A stretch of DNA of 64,000 nucleotides from an uncultured Alphaproteobacteria bacterium. GTDB lineage: Bacteria > Pseudomonadota > Alphaproteobacteria > Caulobacterales > Hyphomonadaceae. The position numbers were made by a program, and so were the translations under genes. Below the pieces are notes generated by a model. It was given only the letters and a program-made list of their open reading frames with translations, had not been told where the DNA came from and did not search any database. The stretch covers positions 124,001 to 188,000 of the forward strand of contig CAIKWZ010000013.1 of the NCBI GenBank assembly GCA_903831255.1, read 5' to 3'. Positions 52,802 through 63,741 of the stretch are shown one piece after another. Each line of letters begins with the position of its first letter. Within the stretch, counting starts at the first letter, position 1.

Positions 52802-53584
52802 ATGGCCTATTCACCCTTCAACCTGTCCGGAAAGGTCGCCCTGGTCACCGGGGGCAACCGGGGAATCGGGCTTGGCATGGCGGATGCTCTCGCCCAGGCG
52901 GGCGCCCATGTCGCCATCTGGGGAACTCACGCCGGAAATAATGCGAAGGCGGTCCAGAGCCTTCTCGCCCACGGGGGACAGGCCGCCGCCTGGACGGTCG
53001 ATGTCTCGGATGAAACAGCCGTCGCACAAGCTATGCGCGATGTGGTCTCGACCTTCGGTCGTGTCGACAGCGTATTTGCGAACGCTGGCATCGGGGGCGG
53101 CGCGAAGTCGTTCTCGGAGTTTCCGACGGAGACCTATCGCCGTGTTCTCTCGGTCAATCTCGACGGCGTCTTCTTTACTCTGCGTGAGGCCTGCAAGCAC
53201 ATGGTTGAACGCGCCAGCGCCGGAGACCCGGGAGGCTCGCTTGCCGGCGTGGCTTCCCTCGCCGCCATCGAGGGAGCGGCTCGCAACGAAGCCTATGCCG
53301 CAACCAAGGGCGCGGTGATGTCGATGATCAAGTCGATCGCCGTCGAACACGCCCGGTTCGGGATCCGGGCGAACTCCATTCTCCCGGGATGGATCGCCAC
53401 CGACATGACACAAGGAGCCCAGGACAGCTCCGCCTTCGCTGAAAAAGTCCTGCCGCGCGTTCCGGCGCGCCGCTGGGGGCAACCAGCGGACTTCGGAGGC
53501 GTCGCCGTTTATCTGACGTCCGACGCGTCATCCTACCATTCAGGCGACAGCTTTGTGATCGACGGCGCCTACTCCATCTTCTGA
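52802..53584 (+). CDS. Short-chain dehydrogenase/reductase
   Basis: A 260-residue classical SDR. The nucleotide-binding motif TGGNRGIGLGMA (about 16-27) and the acidic NAD(P) strand are clear. The NAGIG motif (about 95-99) and the active site YAATKGAVM (Tyr about 165) are present. The C-terminal FVIDGAYSIF end is typical. The residue after the glycine-rich loop, with Trp-Gly-Thr in the following strand, gives no certain cofactor preference. Substrate unknown. It diverges from the FAD-dehydrogenase gene (263-bp gap), and the M16 peptidase gene follows 37 bp later. Confidence 0.88.
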   Translation: MAYSPFNLSGKVALVTGGNRGIGLGMADALAQAGAHVAIWGTHAGNNAKAVQSLLAHGGQAAAWTVDVSDETAVAQAMRDVVSTFGRVDSVFANAGIGGGAKSFSEFPTETYRRVLSVNLDGVFFTLREACKHMVERASAGDPGGSLAGVASLAAIEGAARNEAYAATKGAVMSMIKSIAVEHARFGIRANSILPGWIATDMTQGAQDSSAFAEKVLPRVPARRWGQPADFGGVAVYLTSDASSYHSGDSFVIDGAYSIF

Positions 53585-53621
53585 TCTCCGTTTCGTCTCA
53601 CACCAGGGGGAGCACCCGTCC

Positions 53622-56489
53622 ATGTCCGGCTTCGGATCCGAATTTCGCCGCTTTCTGTTCGGCGCCGCTGCGGCCCTGTCCGCCTGCATGGCGCTGGCCT
53701 CCTGCCAGCCGGCAGGCGGACGCGCCGATATCCAGAGCGTGACCATCCCGCCTCTCGAGCCGGCCTTCCGCCAGCTTGAGAACGGGCTCAGGGTCTACTC
53801 CCTGCCCGATCCGACCACCGCGAGCGTGACGGTTCAGGTCTGGTATGATGTCGGGAGCAAGGATGATCCGCCTGGACGTTCTGGATTTGCGCATCTCTTC
53901 GAGCATCTGATGTTCAAATCGACCCGCAATATGCCGCCTGAGTTCTTTGACCGTCTCACCGAGGATGCCGGCGGATACAACAACGCCTCGACCTGGAACG
54001 ACTTCACCAACTACTACGAGACGGTTCCGGCCAATCACCTCGAACGGGTTCTCTGGGGAGAGGCGGAAAGGATGGGCTCGCTTGTCGTGGACGAAGCCAA
54101 TTTTCGATCCGAACGCGACGTGGTCAAGGAAGAGCTCCGACAGAACGTCCTATCCCAGCCCTATGGCAAACTGTTCGCGCTCTATATCGCCCAGTCGACT
54201 TTCGACGTTCATCCCTACGGCCGGCCTGGCATTGGATCCATAGAAGACCTCGACGCTGCGACAATCGAGGATGTTCGGGCTTTCCACGCCGCCTACTACC
54301 GGCCGGACAACGCCGTCATGGTGGTGTCTGGCAATTTCGATCAGACTCAGCTGGACGCATGGGTCGACCGATACTTCGCAGGCATAAAGACGCCTGACCG
54401 TCCGATCCCCCGCGTCACGGCGATCGAACCCGAGCGCAGCCAGCCGAGGGACTACACGGTTTTCGAGCCCAATGTCCCGCTTCCCGCCATTGCGATGTCC
54501 TGGCCTTCACCCGCCGCCGACAGCAAAGATATCGCGGCGTGGTCGCTTCTGGACGCGATCCTGACCCGCGGGCAGTCGTCCCGGCTCTATCAATCGCTGG
54601 TCTACGATCAGAAGGCTGCCGCAGAGGTGTTCTCAAGTTTCGAAGTCACTCAACACCCAGGCGTGTATTCCCTCGGCGTCATCCTCAGTGAGGGCAAGAG
54701 CGCAGAAGACGGTCTCAGCCTCCTGAAAGCCGAACTCGCCCGCCTGCGTGACGGCGGGGTGACTGAAGCGGAGATCGCCGAAGCGCGAAACGAGCTTATT
54801 GCGGAAGCGCTTCAGTCGCGGGAGACCGCCGAAGGCCGAGCCTTCGAGCTCGCCCGTTCCGTCATCGTTTTCAAGGATCCGAAAGCCTCCGACTTGCTGC
54901 TCTCCAGACTGCAGGATGTGACAATTGCAGACGTTGCGCGCATTGCCGGAGAAATCCTTCGCGACGATCGCGTAACCACCATCCGCTATCTCCCAGAGGC
55001 TCTCCAGAATGGCGCCGAGGAGGCTGTGTTCGCCGATGCGCCGGGGATCCAGGCGACGCGGCTCGATATTCCTCAGGGAGAGATCCCGTCCTACCAACTG
55101 GCGTCAGAGGCTCAGCGTCAGGCGCCTCCGACGGCCGGCGCGCCGGTCGCTGCGAGCATTCCGGACGCCCAGACGAAAACTCTCTCTAATGGGCTCAAAA
55201 TCATCGTCGCGTCCAAGCCCGGACTGCCGCTCGTCAGCGCCAGCCTGAAACTGCCGGCGGGCGCGGCGCTTGACCCGTCGGGCAAGGCAGGTCTAGCCGC
55301 CATGACGGCCGATCTGGCCACGCGCGGCGCCGCCGAGCGCAGCGCAACTGACATTTCCCGCCAGATCGAAAGCCTTGGAGCGGCGATTTCGGCTGGAGCG
55401 GGTCCGGATGCGACAGATGTCTCCATCATGGCCCGAACGGACAATGCAAGCGATGTGTTCGCGATCATGTCTGACGTCGTTCGGGTCCCCACATTCGGTA
55501 CAGATGAGCTGGATCGGGCTCAACGCGAAACGCTGGACGGACTGATGGTCGCTCTTCGTCAGCCGTCATCGGTCGGGCGCTTCGCCATGAACCGCCTCAT
55601 CTTCGGCGAAGACGGATATGGTTCAACGCCCTCCCCCGGCAGCATACAGTCGCTCTCCCGAGAGGACATCGCAGCGTTCCACTCACGCTTCTGGCGCCCG
55701 GAAGGGGCCGTCCTGGTTATCGCCGGCGGTATTGAGGCCGAAGCCGCCTTCCGGCTTGCCGAAGCGGCTTTCGGCGACTGGAGGCCCGAGGGAGCGGCAG
55801 ATAAGCCCGAGGATCAGGCCGCGCCCGCACCGCTGAAGCCCCGCACTGTGGTGATCGACATACCGGAGATCGGACAAGCGGCGGTGCTGATGGGCGGCGT
55901 CGGGCCGGCGAGGCTGGATAAGGACTACTTTTCGGCCCTGGTTGCGAACGACGTTCTCGGAGGGGGATACTCCGCTCGCCTGAACTCCGAGATCCGCATC
56001 AAAAGAGGATTGTCCTACGGGGCGCGATCGCAAGTGTCGTCCCGGCAGAAGGCCGGACCCATCATCGCCTCGGCGCAGACACGAAACGACGCCGTCCCGC
56101 AGGTGGTCGACCTCATGACTGCAGAACTGCGACGGCTCGGCAGCGAGCCGATCAGCGAAGCGGAGCTGACAGCAAGAAAGGCGGTCCTCGTCGGGGCCTT
56201 CGGACGCGATGTGGAGACAACCGGCGGACTGGCCGCTCAGCTCTCATCTCTCGCCCAGTTCGGACTGCCTCCGGAAAGCCTCTCGGACGTCTCGGAAGCC
56301 GTGGTGACGGTCTCAGCCGCTGAGGCCGGAGCAGCAGCCAAAGCCCATTATGATCCGTCGCGATCCAACCTCATCATCGTGGGGGACGCTAAGATCTTCT
56401 GGGATGAGATCATCCGCATACGTCCCGACGCCCAGCGCATCAGCATCGAGGCTCTTGACCTCGACCGGGCGTCTCTGACAGCCCAGTGA
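53622..56489 (+). CDS. M16-family zinc peptidase, two halves in one chain
   Basis: A 955-residue secreted protein with a lipoprotein-like signal (FLFGAAAALSACMALASC, lipobox Cys at about 27). The N-terminal half (about 45-470) carries the inverted zinc motif HLFEH (about 89-93, in GFAHLFEHLMFKS), with the later acidic residue and the RNYYETVP-like region of the active domain. The C-terminal half (about 520-950) is a second M16 unit without the zinc motif, so this is a fusion of catalytic and inactive subunits that are often separate genes. It degrades peptides, probably in the periplasm. A long hairpin (56494-56526) separates it from the convergent aspC. Confidence 0.93.
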   Translation: MSGFGSEFRRFLFGAAAALSACMALASCQPAGGRADIQSVTIPPLEPAFRQLENGLRVYSLPDPTTASVTVQVWYDVGSKDDPPGRSGFAHLFEHLMFKSTRNMPPEFFDRLTEDAGGYNNASTWNDFTNYYETVPANHLERVLWGEAERMGSLVVDEANFRSERDVVKEELRQNVLSQPYGKLFALYIAQSTFDVHPYGRPGIGSIEDLDAATIEDVRAFHAAYYRPDNAVMVVSGNFDQTQLDAWVDRYFAGIKTPDRPIPRVTAIEPERSQPRDYTVFEPNVPLPAIAMSWPSPAADSKDIAAWSLLDAILTRGQSSRLYQSLVYDQKAAAEVFSSFEVTQHPGVYSLGVILSEGKSAEDGLSLLKAELARLRDGGVTEAEIAEARNELIAEALQSRETAEGRAFELARSVIVFKDPKASDLLLSRLQDVTIADVARIAGEILRDDRVTTIRYLPEALQNGAEEAVFADAPGIQATRLDIPQGEIPSYQLASEAQRQAPPTAGAPVAASIPDAQTKTLSNGLKIIVASKPGLPLVSASLKLPAGAALDPSGKAGLAAMTADLATRGAAERSATDISRQIESLGAAISAGAGPDATDVSIMARTDNASDVFAIMSDVVRVPTFGTDELDRAQRETLDGLMVALRQPSSVGRFAMNRLIFGEDGYGSTPSPGSIQSLSREDIAAFHSRFWRPEGAVLVIAGGIEAEAAFRLAEAAFGDWRPEGAADKPEDQAAPAPLKPRTVVIDIPEIGQAAVLMGGVGPARLDKDYFSALVANDVLGGGYSARLNSEIRIKRGLSYGARSQVSSRQKAGPIIASAQTRNDAVPQVVDLMTAELRRLGSEPISEAELTARKAVLVGAFGRDVETTGGLAAQLSSLAQFGLPPESLSDVSEAVVTVSAAEAGAAAKAHYDPSRSNLIIVGDAKIFWDEIIRIRPDAQRISIEALDLDRASLTAQ

Positions 56490-56493
56490 GCTC

Positions 56494-56526
56494 CCCGCCC
56501 CTCCCTCAGTTTGAGGTGGGGGCGGG
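56494..56526. terminator. Bidirectional terminator-like hairpin between M16 and aspC genes
   Basis: Arms CCCGCCCC and GGGGCGGG, extended inward to about 14 pairs with one mismatch, close on a GTT loop. It fills the 40-bp gap between two convergent genes. No long T-tract is present. Confidence 0.5.
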
Positions 56527-56529
56527 CGA

Positions 56530-57903
<1,374 letters not shown>

Positions 57904-57916
57904 TTACCCTTCCTTC

Positions 57917-59851
57917 ATGTCAGCAGTCCCCTCCGATACGCCCGTCAGCGAGCCCGCGTCCGCTCCAGCCGCAGTGGGTGAGACCCGGCGCATGGCCGGG
58001 GTCGATGTGATCCGCGATCAACTCAGACGGCTGCCCGCCCGCCCGGGCGTCTACCGGATGTATGGGGAGAGCGAAGACCTCCTTTATGTCGGCAAGGCCA
58101 GAAACCTCAGAAACCGGGTGGGTAGTTACGCGAAGATCGGCGGCCATACCCAGCGGATCGCCCGCATGATTTCGCTGACACGCTCGATGGAGTTCGTGGT
58201 CACTCAGTCCGAGACGGAGGCGCTGCTTCTCGAAGCCAATCTGATCAAGCGCCTGAAACCGCGCTTCAACATCATCCTCAGAGATGACAAGTCGTTTCCC
58301 CACATTCTGATCCGTGAGGACCATGAGGCTCCGCAGATCCTGAAGCATCGGGGAGCGAAGCGCACAAAAGGGCGCTATTTCGGCCCCTTCGCGTCGGCAG
58401 GGGCGGTCGACCGCACTCTCGACACGCTTCAGAAGGCGTTTCTTCTGAGAACCTGCACCGATAGCATTTATGCAAGCCGGTCGCGCCCCTGCATGCTTCA
58501 TCAGATGGGGCGCTGCTCGGCCCCCTGCACCGGGGTGATCTCACTTCAGGATTACGCCCGGCTCGCAGAACAGGCGGGCGAGTTCCTGGACGGACGCGCG
58601 GATGAACTTCAGAAGCGACTGAGCGAGGACATGGAGCGCGCCGCCGAGGGCATGGATTATGAACGCGCAGCCAAGCTGCGCGACCGGATCAAGGCTCTCG
58701 CCGCAGTTCGCGCTTCTCAGGGGGTCAATCCCGAAGGGCTCGTAGAGGCGGATGTCTTCGCCATCCACAGCGACGCCGGCCAATCCTGCATTCAGGCCTT
58801 TTTCTTCCGAGCCGGCCAGAACTGGGGAGCCACCGCTTATTATCCCAGGCATGAAGCCGACGACCTTCCCGCCTCAGTGCTCACCGCGTTTATCGCCCAG
58901 TTCTATGACGAGCGCCCGGCCCCAGGGCTCATTCTTCTTTCCCACGACATCGAGGACCCGGAACTGCTTCGGGACGCCCTCGAAATGCGGGCCGAGCGTC
59001 GTATCGACATCCGCACCCCTCAGAGAGGCGAGAAGCGCGACATCGTCGCTCAGGCCGCCCTCAACGCACGCGAAGCCCTGGGACGAAGGCTGGCCGAAAC
59101 TCAGAGCCAGACCCGCATTCTGGCCGCCGTCCAGAAAATCTTCGACCTGCCTCATCCGCCAACACGGATCGAGGTTTACGACAACTCGCACATCCAGGGA
59201 ACAAACGCCGTAGGCGCCATGATCGTGGCTGGACCGGAGGGTTTTGAAAAGACGTCATACAGAACGTTCAACTTCAAAGATGCTGATCTCGAACCAGGCG
59301 ACGACTATGGAATGATGAGAGAGGTGATGCGCCGCCGCTTCGCCCGACTGAAGAAAGAGGCCGAAGACTCTCCACCAGGCAAACGTCCGGAGACCTGGCC
59401 TGACCTCGTCCTCATAGACGGCGGACCGGGACAGCTCTCGGCTGCGCGCGAGACCCTTGAGACGCTCGGCTTCGTCCCCAGCGATCTCAATCTGGCGGCC
59501 ATCTCCAAGGGCCCGGACCGGAATGCCGGACGCGAACAGTTCTTCCGGCCGGACAAGGCGCCCTTTCAGCTGCCGCCGTCGGACCCGGCCCTTTACTACC
59601 TCCAGCGATTGCGCGACGAGGCTCATCGCTTCGCGATCGGCTCCCATCGGGCCCGACGCTCCCAGACCCTGAGCGAAAATCCGCTGGACGATATTCCCGG
59701 CATCGGGCCTGCGAGAAAGAAGGCCCTGCTCCATCGCTTCGGATCAGCGCGCGGCGTCTCGAGAGCGACAGAGGCGGACCTCGAGACCGTCGAGGGGATC
59801 AACGCCGCCCTGGCCAGTCGTATCTTCGCTCATTTTCAGGCCACCGGTTGA
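57917..59851 (+). CDS. uvrC: UvrABC system protein C
   Basis: The start is placed at the ATG at 57917 (644 residues); a TTG at 57851 would add 22 residues without family likeness. The GIY-YIG endonuclease domain (about 28-110) shows GVYRMYGESEDLLYVGKARN. The UVR motif is DYERAAKLRDRIKALAA (about 230-246), the RNase-H-like second nuclease domain contains VLIDGGPGQLSAARE (about 500-515), and the C-terminal helix-hairpin-helix pair is present (LDDIPGIGPARKKALLHRFG). It makes the two incisions during nucleotide excision repair. It stands alone. Confidence 0.96.
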   Translation: MSAVPSDTPVSEPASAPAAVGETRRMAGVDVIRDQLRRLPARPGVYRMYGESEDLLYVGKARNLRNRVGSYAKIGGHTQRIARMISLTRSMEFVVTQSETEALLLEANLIKRLKPRFNIILRDDKSFPHILIREDHEAPQILKHRGAKRTKGRYFGPFASAGAVDRTLDTLQKAFLLRTCTDSIYASRSRPCMLHQMGRCSAPCTGVISLQDYARLAEQAGEFLDGRADELQKRLSEDMERAAEGMDYERAAKLRDRIKALAAVRASQGVNPEGLVEADVFAIHSDAGQSCIQAFFFRAGQNWGATAYYPRHEADDLPASVLTAFIAQFYDERPAPGLILLSHDIEDPELLRDALEMRAERRIDIRTPQRGEKRDIVAQAALNAREALGRRLAETQSQTRILAAVQKIFDLPHPPTRIEVYDNSHIQGTNAVGAMIVAGPEGFEKTSYRTFNFKDADLEPGDDYGMMREVMRRRFARLKKEAEDSPPGKRPETWPDLVLIDGGPGQLSAARETLETLGFVPSDLNLAAISKGPDRNAGREQFFRPDKAPFQLPPSDPALYYLQRLRDEAHRFAIGSHRARRSQTLSENPLDDIPGIGPARKKALLHRFGSARGVSRATEADLETVEGINAALASRIFAHFQATG

Positions 59852-59955
59852 ACGGTCATGTCGGATCCCGGTTCAGCAGACATTCATGAAGTCTGGTCGA
59901 AGGTGTCCCTTGCCCCGGATGCCGCGTTCCCACCTGAAAAGGCCACAGCGCTATC

Positions 59956-60531
59956 ATGAGATACCGATGGATACCGCCTCTGGTCGTCGCCTGCGCCTTG
60001 ACGAGCGCAGGCGCCCACTCCCAGTCCGCACCTGAGGCGCCCCGATCCGCGGCTACGAACCCATCCGCCACAATGCCGGTCAGCGAGCTGAGTCCCGGGG
60101 CGAAAATCGTCGCGGCGACGCTCAAGTCAGGCCTTCTGAGATCGCGAAACAGCGCGCAGGAAACCTCGCGACCGATGCCGCCGGAAATCCTCGAGAAGCT
60201 GACGCCGTTCTTTCCGAGGGACCTGCTCGAATCTGTCCGCTACTCGGTCGGCGACGTCACTCCGAGCGGTCTTGCCGGGTTCGCCATTCGAAACGGCAAT
60301 GCGGCCGCCGTGACCTTGATCGACACCGTTGTCTTCCGTCACGCCGATTATGTCTCGGATCTCACGCTTTGGGCGCATGAGCTTCATCATGTCGAGCAGT
60401 ATCGAACGTGGGGCGTGGACGGTTTCGCCGCGCGCTACGCCTTTTCCTGGGCGCAGGTGGAAGTCGAGGCCCGGCATCGAGCCGACGCGTTCAGGACCTG
60501 GCGAGAAACCGCCTCAGCCGCCATTCGGTAA
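59956..60531 (+). CDS. Periplasmic HELHH-motif protein (putative metallopeptidase-like)
   Basis: A 191-residue exported protein of unknown function. A signal peptide (MRYRWIPPLVVACALTSAGA, cleaved near HSQ) precedes a soluble domain. In it, the segment WAHELHHVEQYRTWG (about 138-152) has the zinc-binding pattern HExxH, followed by a Glu/Gln-rich helix and FAARYAFSWAQVEVEARHR. This is the arrangement of DUF4157-like putative metallopeptidases associated with toxin or polymorphic systems, but I see no toxin partner nearby. Whether it cleaves anything is unproven. It is a separate unit between uvrC and the amidohydrolase gene. Confidence 0.7.
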   Translation: MRYRWIPPLVVACALTSAGAHSQSAPEAPRSAATNPSATMPVSELSPGAKIVAATLKSGLLRSRNSAQETSRPMPPEILEKLTPFFPRDLLESVRYSVGDVTPSGLAGFAIRNGNAAAVTLIDTVVFRHADYVSDLTLWAHELHHVEQYRTWGVDGFAARYAFSWAQVEVEARHRADAFRTWRETASAAIR

Positions 60532-60650
60532 GACAATCACATCTCCGATGCGGGACCCTCGAGTTAATCCTTGTCCGGGTCGCCTCTCACTCCTACACAA
60601 TTGTGGTGGCGAGACCGGCGGGAGACCGGCCGCGGGGAGGACCGAAGATC

Positions 60651-61721
60651 ATGATGCCGACGGGCGCCGATACGCCGAGCCGTGAAGAGATTCTGGAGCC
60701 AGGTCTGAGGATCATCGATCCCCATCACCACCTTTGGGACCGCCGTTCGATCCTTCCGTCGCTTCCTCCCGCCACGCACCCCTTCGAACAGATCGTACGG
60801 AGATCGACCGTTTATCTCCTCGATGAACTGAATGCTGATCTTGCTCTGGGCCATCGGGTCGAGGCGACCGTCTATCTCGAATGCGGCGCCATGTATCGCG
60901 CGGACGGGCCTGACGAACTGAAGTCAATCGGCGAGACCGAATTTGTGAACGGGATCGCGGCGATGTCCGCCAGCGGTGCGTATGGTCCAGCCCGCGCCTG
61001 CCTCGGGATCGTCGGTCACGTCGATCTCACGCTTGGCGCCCGCGCCGGAGAAATTCTGGACGCTCACATGACGGCCGCCCCGACGCGATTCCGCGGGATC
61101 CGGCATAGCGCGTCCTGGGACGCTGATCCGCGCGTCCTCGGACCGCTTGTTCGTCGACCGGCTGGGGTCTTTCTCGACAAACGTTTCAGGGAAGGATTTG
61201 CGGAACTCTCCGGAAGAGGACTGTCCTTCGACGCCTGGCTGCTCGAACCCCAGCTCGAGGACCTGATCGATCTGGCCCGCACGTTTCCGGACACATCGAT
61301 CGTGCTGGATCACGTCGGCACGCCGCTTGGCATCGCCTCCTACGAAAATCGACGGGACGAGCGGTTTCAGATATGGCGAGACGCCATCCTCGCCCTCGCC
61401 GCCTGTCCAAACGTGAACGTCAAGCTGGGCGGCCTCGCCATGCCCTTCTGCGGCTTTCCATCCTGCCTCTCGAGCCCACGAGCGCCCTCGAGCCAGCTTG
61501 CGAACGAGTGGAGGCCCTATATCGAGACCTGCATCGAGGCCTTCGGCGTCAAGCGCGCCATGTTCGAAAGCAACTTCCCGGTCGATGAGGTCAGTTGCTC
61601 CTATGAAAGGCTCTGGAACGCATTCAAGATCATTACGTCCGGCGCTTCAGAGACTGAGAAGGCGGATCTCTACTTCAATACGGCCAATCGTTTCTACAGA
61701 CTTGGCCTCTCTCCAGCCTAA
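60651..61721 (+). CDS. Amidohydrolase 2 family metal-dependent hydrolase
   Basis: The start is the ATG at 60651 behind GGGGAGG (356 residues); a longer frame overlaps the preceding gene. The zinc-ligand motif is DPHHHLWDRR (about 24-33). Later segments typical of the family are the RFRGIRHSASWDADP stretch (about 140-154), the DHVGTPLGIA loop (about 220-229) and the C-terminal MFESNFPVDEVS motif (about 303-315), whose Asp binds metal. These TIM-barrel enzymes hydrolyse lactones or decarboxylate aromatic acids. Seventeen bases downstream comes the acyl-CoA dehydrogenase gene, so it probably belongs to a small catabolic operon. Confidence 0.88.
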   Translation: MMPTGADTPSREEILEPGLRIIDPHHHLWDRRSILPSLPPATHPFEQIVRRSTVYLLDELNADLALGHRVEATVYLECGAMYRADGPDELKSIGETEFVNGIAAMSASGAYGPARACLGIVGHVDLTLGARAGEILDAHMTAAPTRFRGIRHSASWDADPRVLGPLVRRPAGVFLDKRFREGFAELSGRGLSFDAWLLEPQLEDLIDLARTFPDTSIVLDHVGTPLGIASYENRRDERFQIWRDAILALAACPNVNVKLGGLAMPFCGFPSCLSSPRAPSSQLANEWRPYIETCIEAFGVKRAMFESNFPVDEVSCSYERLWNAFKIITSGASETEKADLYFNTANRFYRLGLSPA

Positions 61722-61738
61722 GGCCCAGGAGCCGGGTG

Positions 61739-62905
61739 ATGAATTTCGATCTGGACGATGATCACAGGCTAACGCAGGACCTCACCGCGCGTTTCGTGCG
61801 AGAGGCGCTGACGCCTCTGGAGACAAAAGTCCTTGAACGCGACGCGGCTGGCAAAGGCGCTCATCTGACTGAGGAAGAGACGCGAGGCGTCGACGCACTG
61901 GCGCAGAAGATGGGCCTATGGGGGCTCGATGCGCCGGCCGATGTGGGCGGTATGGACCTTCCCACGACGGCGATGGTCGGGGTCAATATAGAGATGGGCC
62001 GGACATGCACGCCCTACCACCTGCCCCCGGACAGCCCGAACCTGCGCATGCTGATGGCGACCGTCAACGAGGACCAGAGGGCTCGCTATCTCCTCCCCTA
62101 TGTGAGGGACGGGCTCGTGTCCGCGATCGGCATCTCGGAGCCCGGCGCCGGGGCGGATCCAGCCGCAATGATCACAACTGCGGTTCGTAACGGTTCGGAT
62201 TACCTCATCAACGGGAGAAAGATCTGGATATCCCGAGCCGCGGAGGCGGACTTCACCATCCTTATGGCCGTTACCGACAAGGCGCGAGGCGTAAAGGGCG
62301 GGGTCTCCGCCTTTCTGGTGGATCGCGATACTCCGGGGTTCAACGTGCTTCGTCGTATCCCCATGATCGGCGGTCAGTTCACCTATGAAATCGCCCTCGA
62401 GGACTGCCGCGTCCCGGCCGCCAACCTTCTCGGGAGAGAGGGAGAGGGGTTCGCCCCAATGCAGCTTCGCCTGTCGACACGACGGCTGCAGATGGCTGCA
62501 TGGTGCATCGGGATGGCGAGCCGAGCGCTCGAAATGATGATCGAGTACGCCCCTCAGCGCTCAACATTCGGCCAAAGTCTCGCCAATCGGCAGGCCATCC
62601 AGTGGTGGATCGCCGATGGCGCCGCGAAAGTGCGTGCGGCGCGACTGATGACATACGAAACGGCCTGGAAGCTCGATCAGGGCCGGGACGTGCGAACCGA
62701 CGTCTCGATGGTGAAAGTCTACGCCACGGAGATGGCCTGGGAGATCCTCGACAATGCGATGCAGACTTTCGGAGCGATGGGCATGACGAAAGATCTTCCC
62801 TTACAGCTCATGGCCGGACAGGTGCGCACCATGCGTATCTATGACGGTCCATCCGAGGTCCATCGCTGGGTGGTCGCGCGCGATCTGCTCGGCCTCAAGC
62901 GGTGA
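61739..62905 (+). CDS. Acyl-CoA dehydrogenase
   Basis: The start is the ATG at 61739 (AGGAG upstream), giving 388 residues. The typical fold is complete: an N-terminal helical domain, the substrate/FAD region SEPGAGADPAAM (about 131-142) with WISRAAEADF, and the C-terminal helical domain. The catalytic Glu is in YDGPSEVHRWVVARDLL (about 367-383). It introduces the first double bond in beta-oxidation of an acyl-CoA; chain length or branching cannot be told. It is translated right after the amidohydrolase and before the enoyl-CoA hydratase, with which it forms a short acyl-CoA catabolic operon. Confidence 0.92.
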   Translation: MNFDLDDDHRLTQDLTARFVREALTPLETKVLERDAAGKGAHLTEEETRGVDALAQKMGLWGLDAPADVGGMDLPTTAMVGVNIEMGRTCTPYHLPPDSPNLRMLMATVNEDQRARYLLPYVRDGLVSAIGISEPGAGADPAAMITTAVRNGSDYLINGRKIWISRAAEADFTILMAVTDKARGVKGGVSAFLVDRDTPGFNVLRRIPMIGGQFTYEIALEDCRVPAANLLGREGEGFAPMQLRLSTRRLQMAAWCIGMASRALEMMIEYAPQRSTFGQSLANRQAIQWWIADGAAKVRAARLMTYETAWKLDQGRDVRTDVSMVKVYATEMAWEILDNAMQTFGAMGMTKDLPLQLMAGQVRTMRIYDGPSEVHRWVVARDLLGLKR

Positions 62906-62945
62906 TCGCCGAACAGACAACGATGGTCCATCCGGAATCAACATC

Positions 62946-63728
62946 ATGACCTCAACGCCCGAGGGAGATTACTCCACAACGGTCAGCGACCACATCGCCC
63001 ATATCCGCCTGATGCGTCCGCCTCACAACATGATGACCCTCTGTCTCGCCACGAGCCTTGCGGAGACCCTTGAGGCGCTCGATGCGAGAGATGATGTGCG
63101 CGTTGTCGTCCTCTCCGCCGAGGGGCGAAGCTTCTGCGCAGGGGCGGACCTCTCAGGACGTCCAGGTCAGGCGGGGGAGGACAGCCCGGACAGAAACCCG
63201 CTTTATGACGCAGCCGTCAGGCTCGGCGCTACGAAGAACCCCATCATCGCCGCCGTTCAGGGGCCCGCGATCGGGGCTGGACTGGGGCTCGCTCTCATTG
63301 CGGATTTTCGTGTCGCTTCACCTGAGGCCCGCTTCGCCGCCAACTTCGTAAGGCTCGGCTTCCATCCGGGGTTCGGCCTGACCTACACGCTGCCGCAGGC
63401 CATCGGTCCCCAGCGGGCGCAGCTCATGTTCATGACCGGTCGGCGCATACGCCCCGAAGACGCCATGAACTGGGGACTGATCGACGCTCTGTCAGGAGCG
63501 GATGACCTCCTCGAGACAGCGATGACCCTGGCGCGCGATATCGCCGAGGGGGCGCCGCTGGCAGTGAGGGCGACACGAGCAAGTCTTCGTCCGGATCTCG
63601 CCGAACACATACGCCGTCATACTGACCACGAACATGCCGAGCAGGTCCGTCTTATGAAAACCGCCGATTTCGCCGAAGGCGTCCGGGCTGTCGCAGAGCG
63701 ACGGCCCGGACGCTTCACGGGTCGATAG
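62946..63728 (+). CDS. Enoyl-CoA hydratase/isomerase family protein
   Basis: The start is the ATG at 62946 (260 residues); the frame is open further upstream, but no family sequence lies there. The crotonase fold is recognised by SAEGRSFCAGADLSG (about 56-70, the first oxyanion-hole loop), VQGPAIGAGLGLALIADFR (about 104-122, the second) and EARFAANFVRLGFHPGFGLTYTL. One catalytic position is altered from the canonical Glu pair, so it may act on a related acyl-CoA (hydration, isomerisation or hydrolysis). It follows the acyl-CoA dehydrogenase by 40 bp in the same operon. Confidence 0.88.
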   Translation: MTSTPEGDYSTTVSDHIAHIRLMRPPHNMMTLCLATSLAETLEALDARDDVRVVVLSAEGRSFCAGADLSGRPGQAGEDSPDRNPLYDAAVRLGATKNPIIAAVQGPAIGAGLGLALIADFRVASPEARFAANFVRLGFHPGFGLTYTLPQAIGPQRAQLMFMTGRRIRPEDAMNWGLIDALSGADDLLETAMTLARDIAEGAPLAVRATRASLRPDLAEHIRRHTDHEHAEQVRLMKTADFAEGVRAVAERRPGRFTGR

Positions 63729-63741
63729 CGCCAGACGACCT

